Position numbers and translations under genes: made by a program. A DNA stretch of 13,815 bases from Geobacter sp. (GTDB taxonomy: Bacteria; Desulfobacterota; Desulfuromonadia; Geobacterales; Geobacteraceae), in NCBI GenBank assembly GCA_003857395.1, contig RPRC01000172.1:1-13815 (forward strand). Reading direction: 5' to 3'. The notes under the pieces were generated by a model. The model ran no database searches and was not told where the DNA came from. It saw nothing but the letters and a program-made list of their open reading frames with translations. This document shows, piece by piece, positions 13,609 through 13,815 of the stretch (its first letter is position 1; every line of letters starts with the position of its first letter).

Positions 13609-13620
13609 GGGAGTGAAACC

Positions 13621-13815
13621 ATGTCTACGTCCTTTAAGTGTGTGATTACAGGTCTGGCATTGCTGGCAGTGGCAGGCTGTGTGTATGTGCCGACCGGCCC
13701 CAGCGTGATGGTATTGCCGGGCAGCGGCAAGAGCTTCGAGCAGTTCCAGGGCGATGATGCGCTCTGCCGGCAATGGGCGGCCTATCAGGTCGGTCAGTCG
13801 CCGCAGCAGGTTGCC
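13621..13815 (+). CDS. Outer-membrane lipoprotein, probable glycine-zipper family, 3'-truncated by window edge
   Basis: Sixty-five codons are visible and the frame is still open at the window end. The start has GGGGAGTG just before it. Residues 1-20 are a lipoprotein signal (FKCVITGLALLAVAGC) with the lipid-modified Cys20. The mature start VYVPTGPSVMVLPGSGKSFEQFQ, followed by an Asp-Asp and CRQWA, is what I know from glycine-zipper-containing lipoproteins; the zipper itself would lie beyond the window. Short spacing makes it the second gene of the Gly/Tyr-rich protein operon. Confidence 0.75.
   Translation, partial: MSTSFKCVITGLALLAVAGCVYVPTGPSVMVLPGSGKSFEQFQGDDALCRQWAAYQVGQSPQQVA

Noticed and set aside
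1..13815. CRISPR array or integron attC array
   Set aside because: No set of regularly spaced 25-40 base repeats is present; the only short-period repeats are at 4749-4800 and 11115-11136.

Overview
The window looks like part of a bacterial chromosome carrying a defence island. It is probably from a Gram-negative proteobacterium: it has lipobox lipoproteins, a DUF1499 protein and a glycine-zipper-type lipoprotein start. A Desulfuromonadales/Geobacter-like host is my guess from general look only; there is no rRNA or tRNA here to settle it.

Left part (1-1371, + strand): the 3' part of a tyrosine recombinase with all catalytic residues visible, overlapping by ATGA a small two-helix membrane protein with a long coiled coil. 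This pair marks mobile DNA. A 347-base stretch without a convincing gene follows.

Centre (1719-11019, - strand): a six-gene block transcribed right to left. The order is a truncated Abi_2-family gene, hsdM, hsdS, a gene I read as a proteasome/HslV-fold Ntn hydrolase, an AlbA/Schlafen-plus-HATPase gene, and hsdR. hsdM, hsdS, the Ntn gene and the AlbA gene are chained by 4-base overlaps (GTGA, ATGA, ATGA). hsdM starts directly after the abi stop codon. Only hsdR is spaced off, by 67 bases holding phased TAGACATTT repeats and a hairpin. HsdM, HsdS and HsdR would form a Type I restriction-modification complex. The two genes between hsdS and hsdR are accessory and are the most interesting content here. 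A promoter with a perfect TTGACA box and a tandem 11-base repeat behind it sits upstream of the abi gene.

Right of the operon (11020-12269): mostly non-coding DNA with two related winged-helix gene fragments, several inverted repeats and a rightward terminator. It reads as a graveyard of old insertions marking the island edge.

Right end (12270-13815): ordinary envelope genes. These are a leftward DUF1499 lipoprotein and, diverging from it, a secreted Gly/Tyr-rich protein followed closely by a lipoprotein cut off by the window end.
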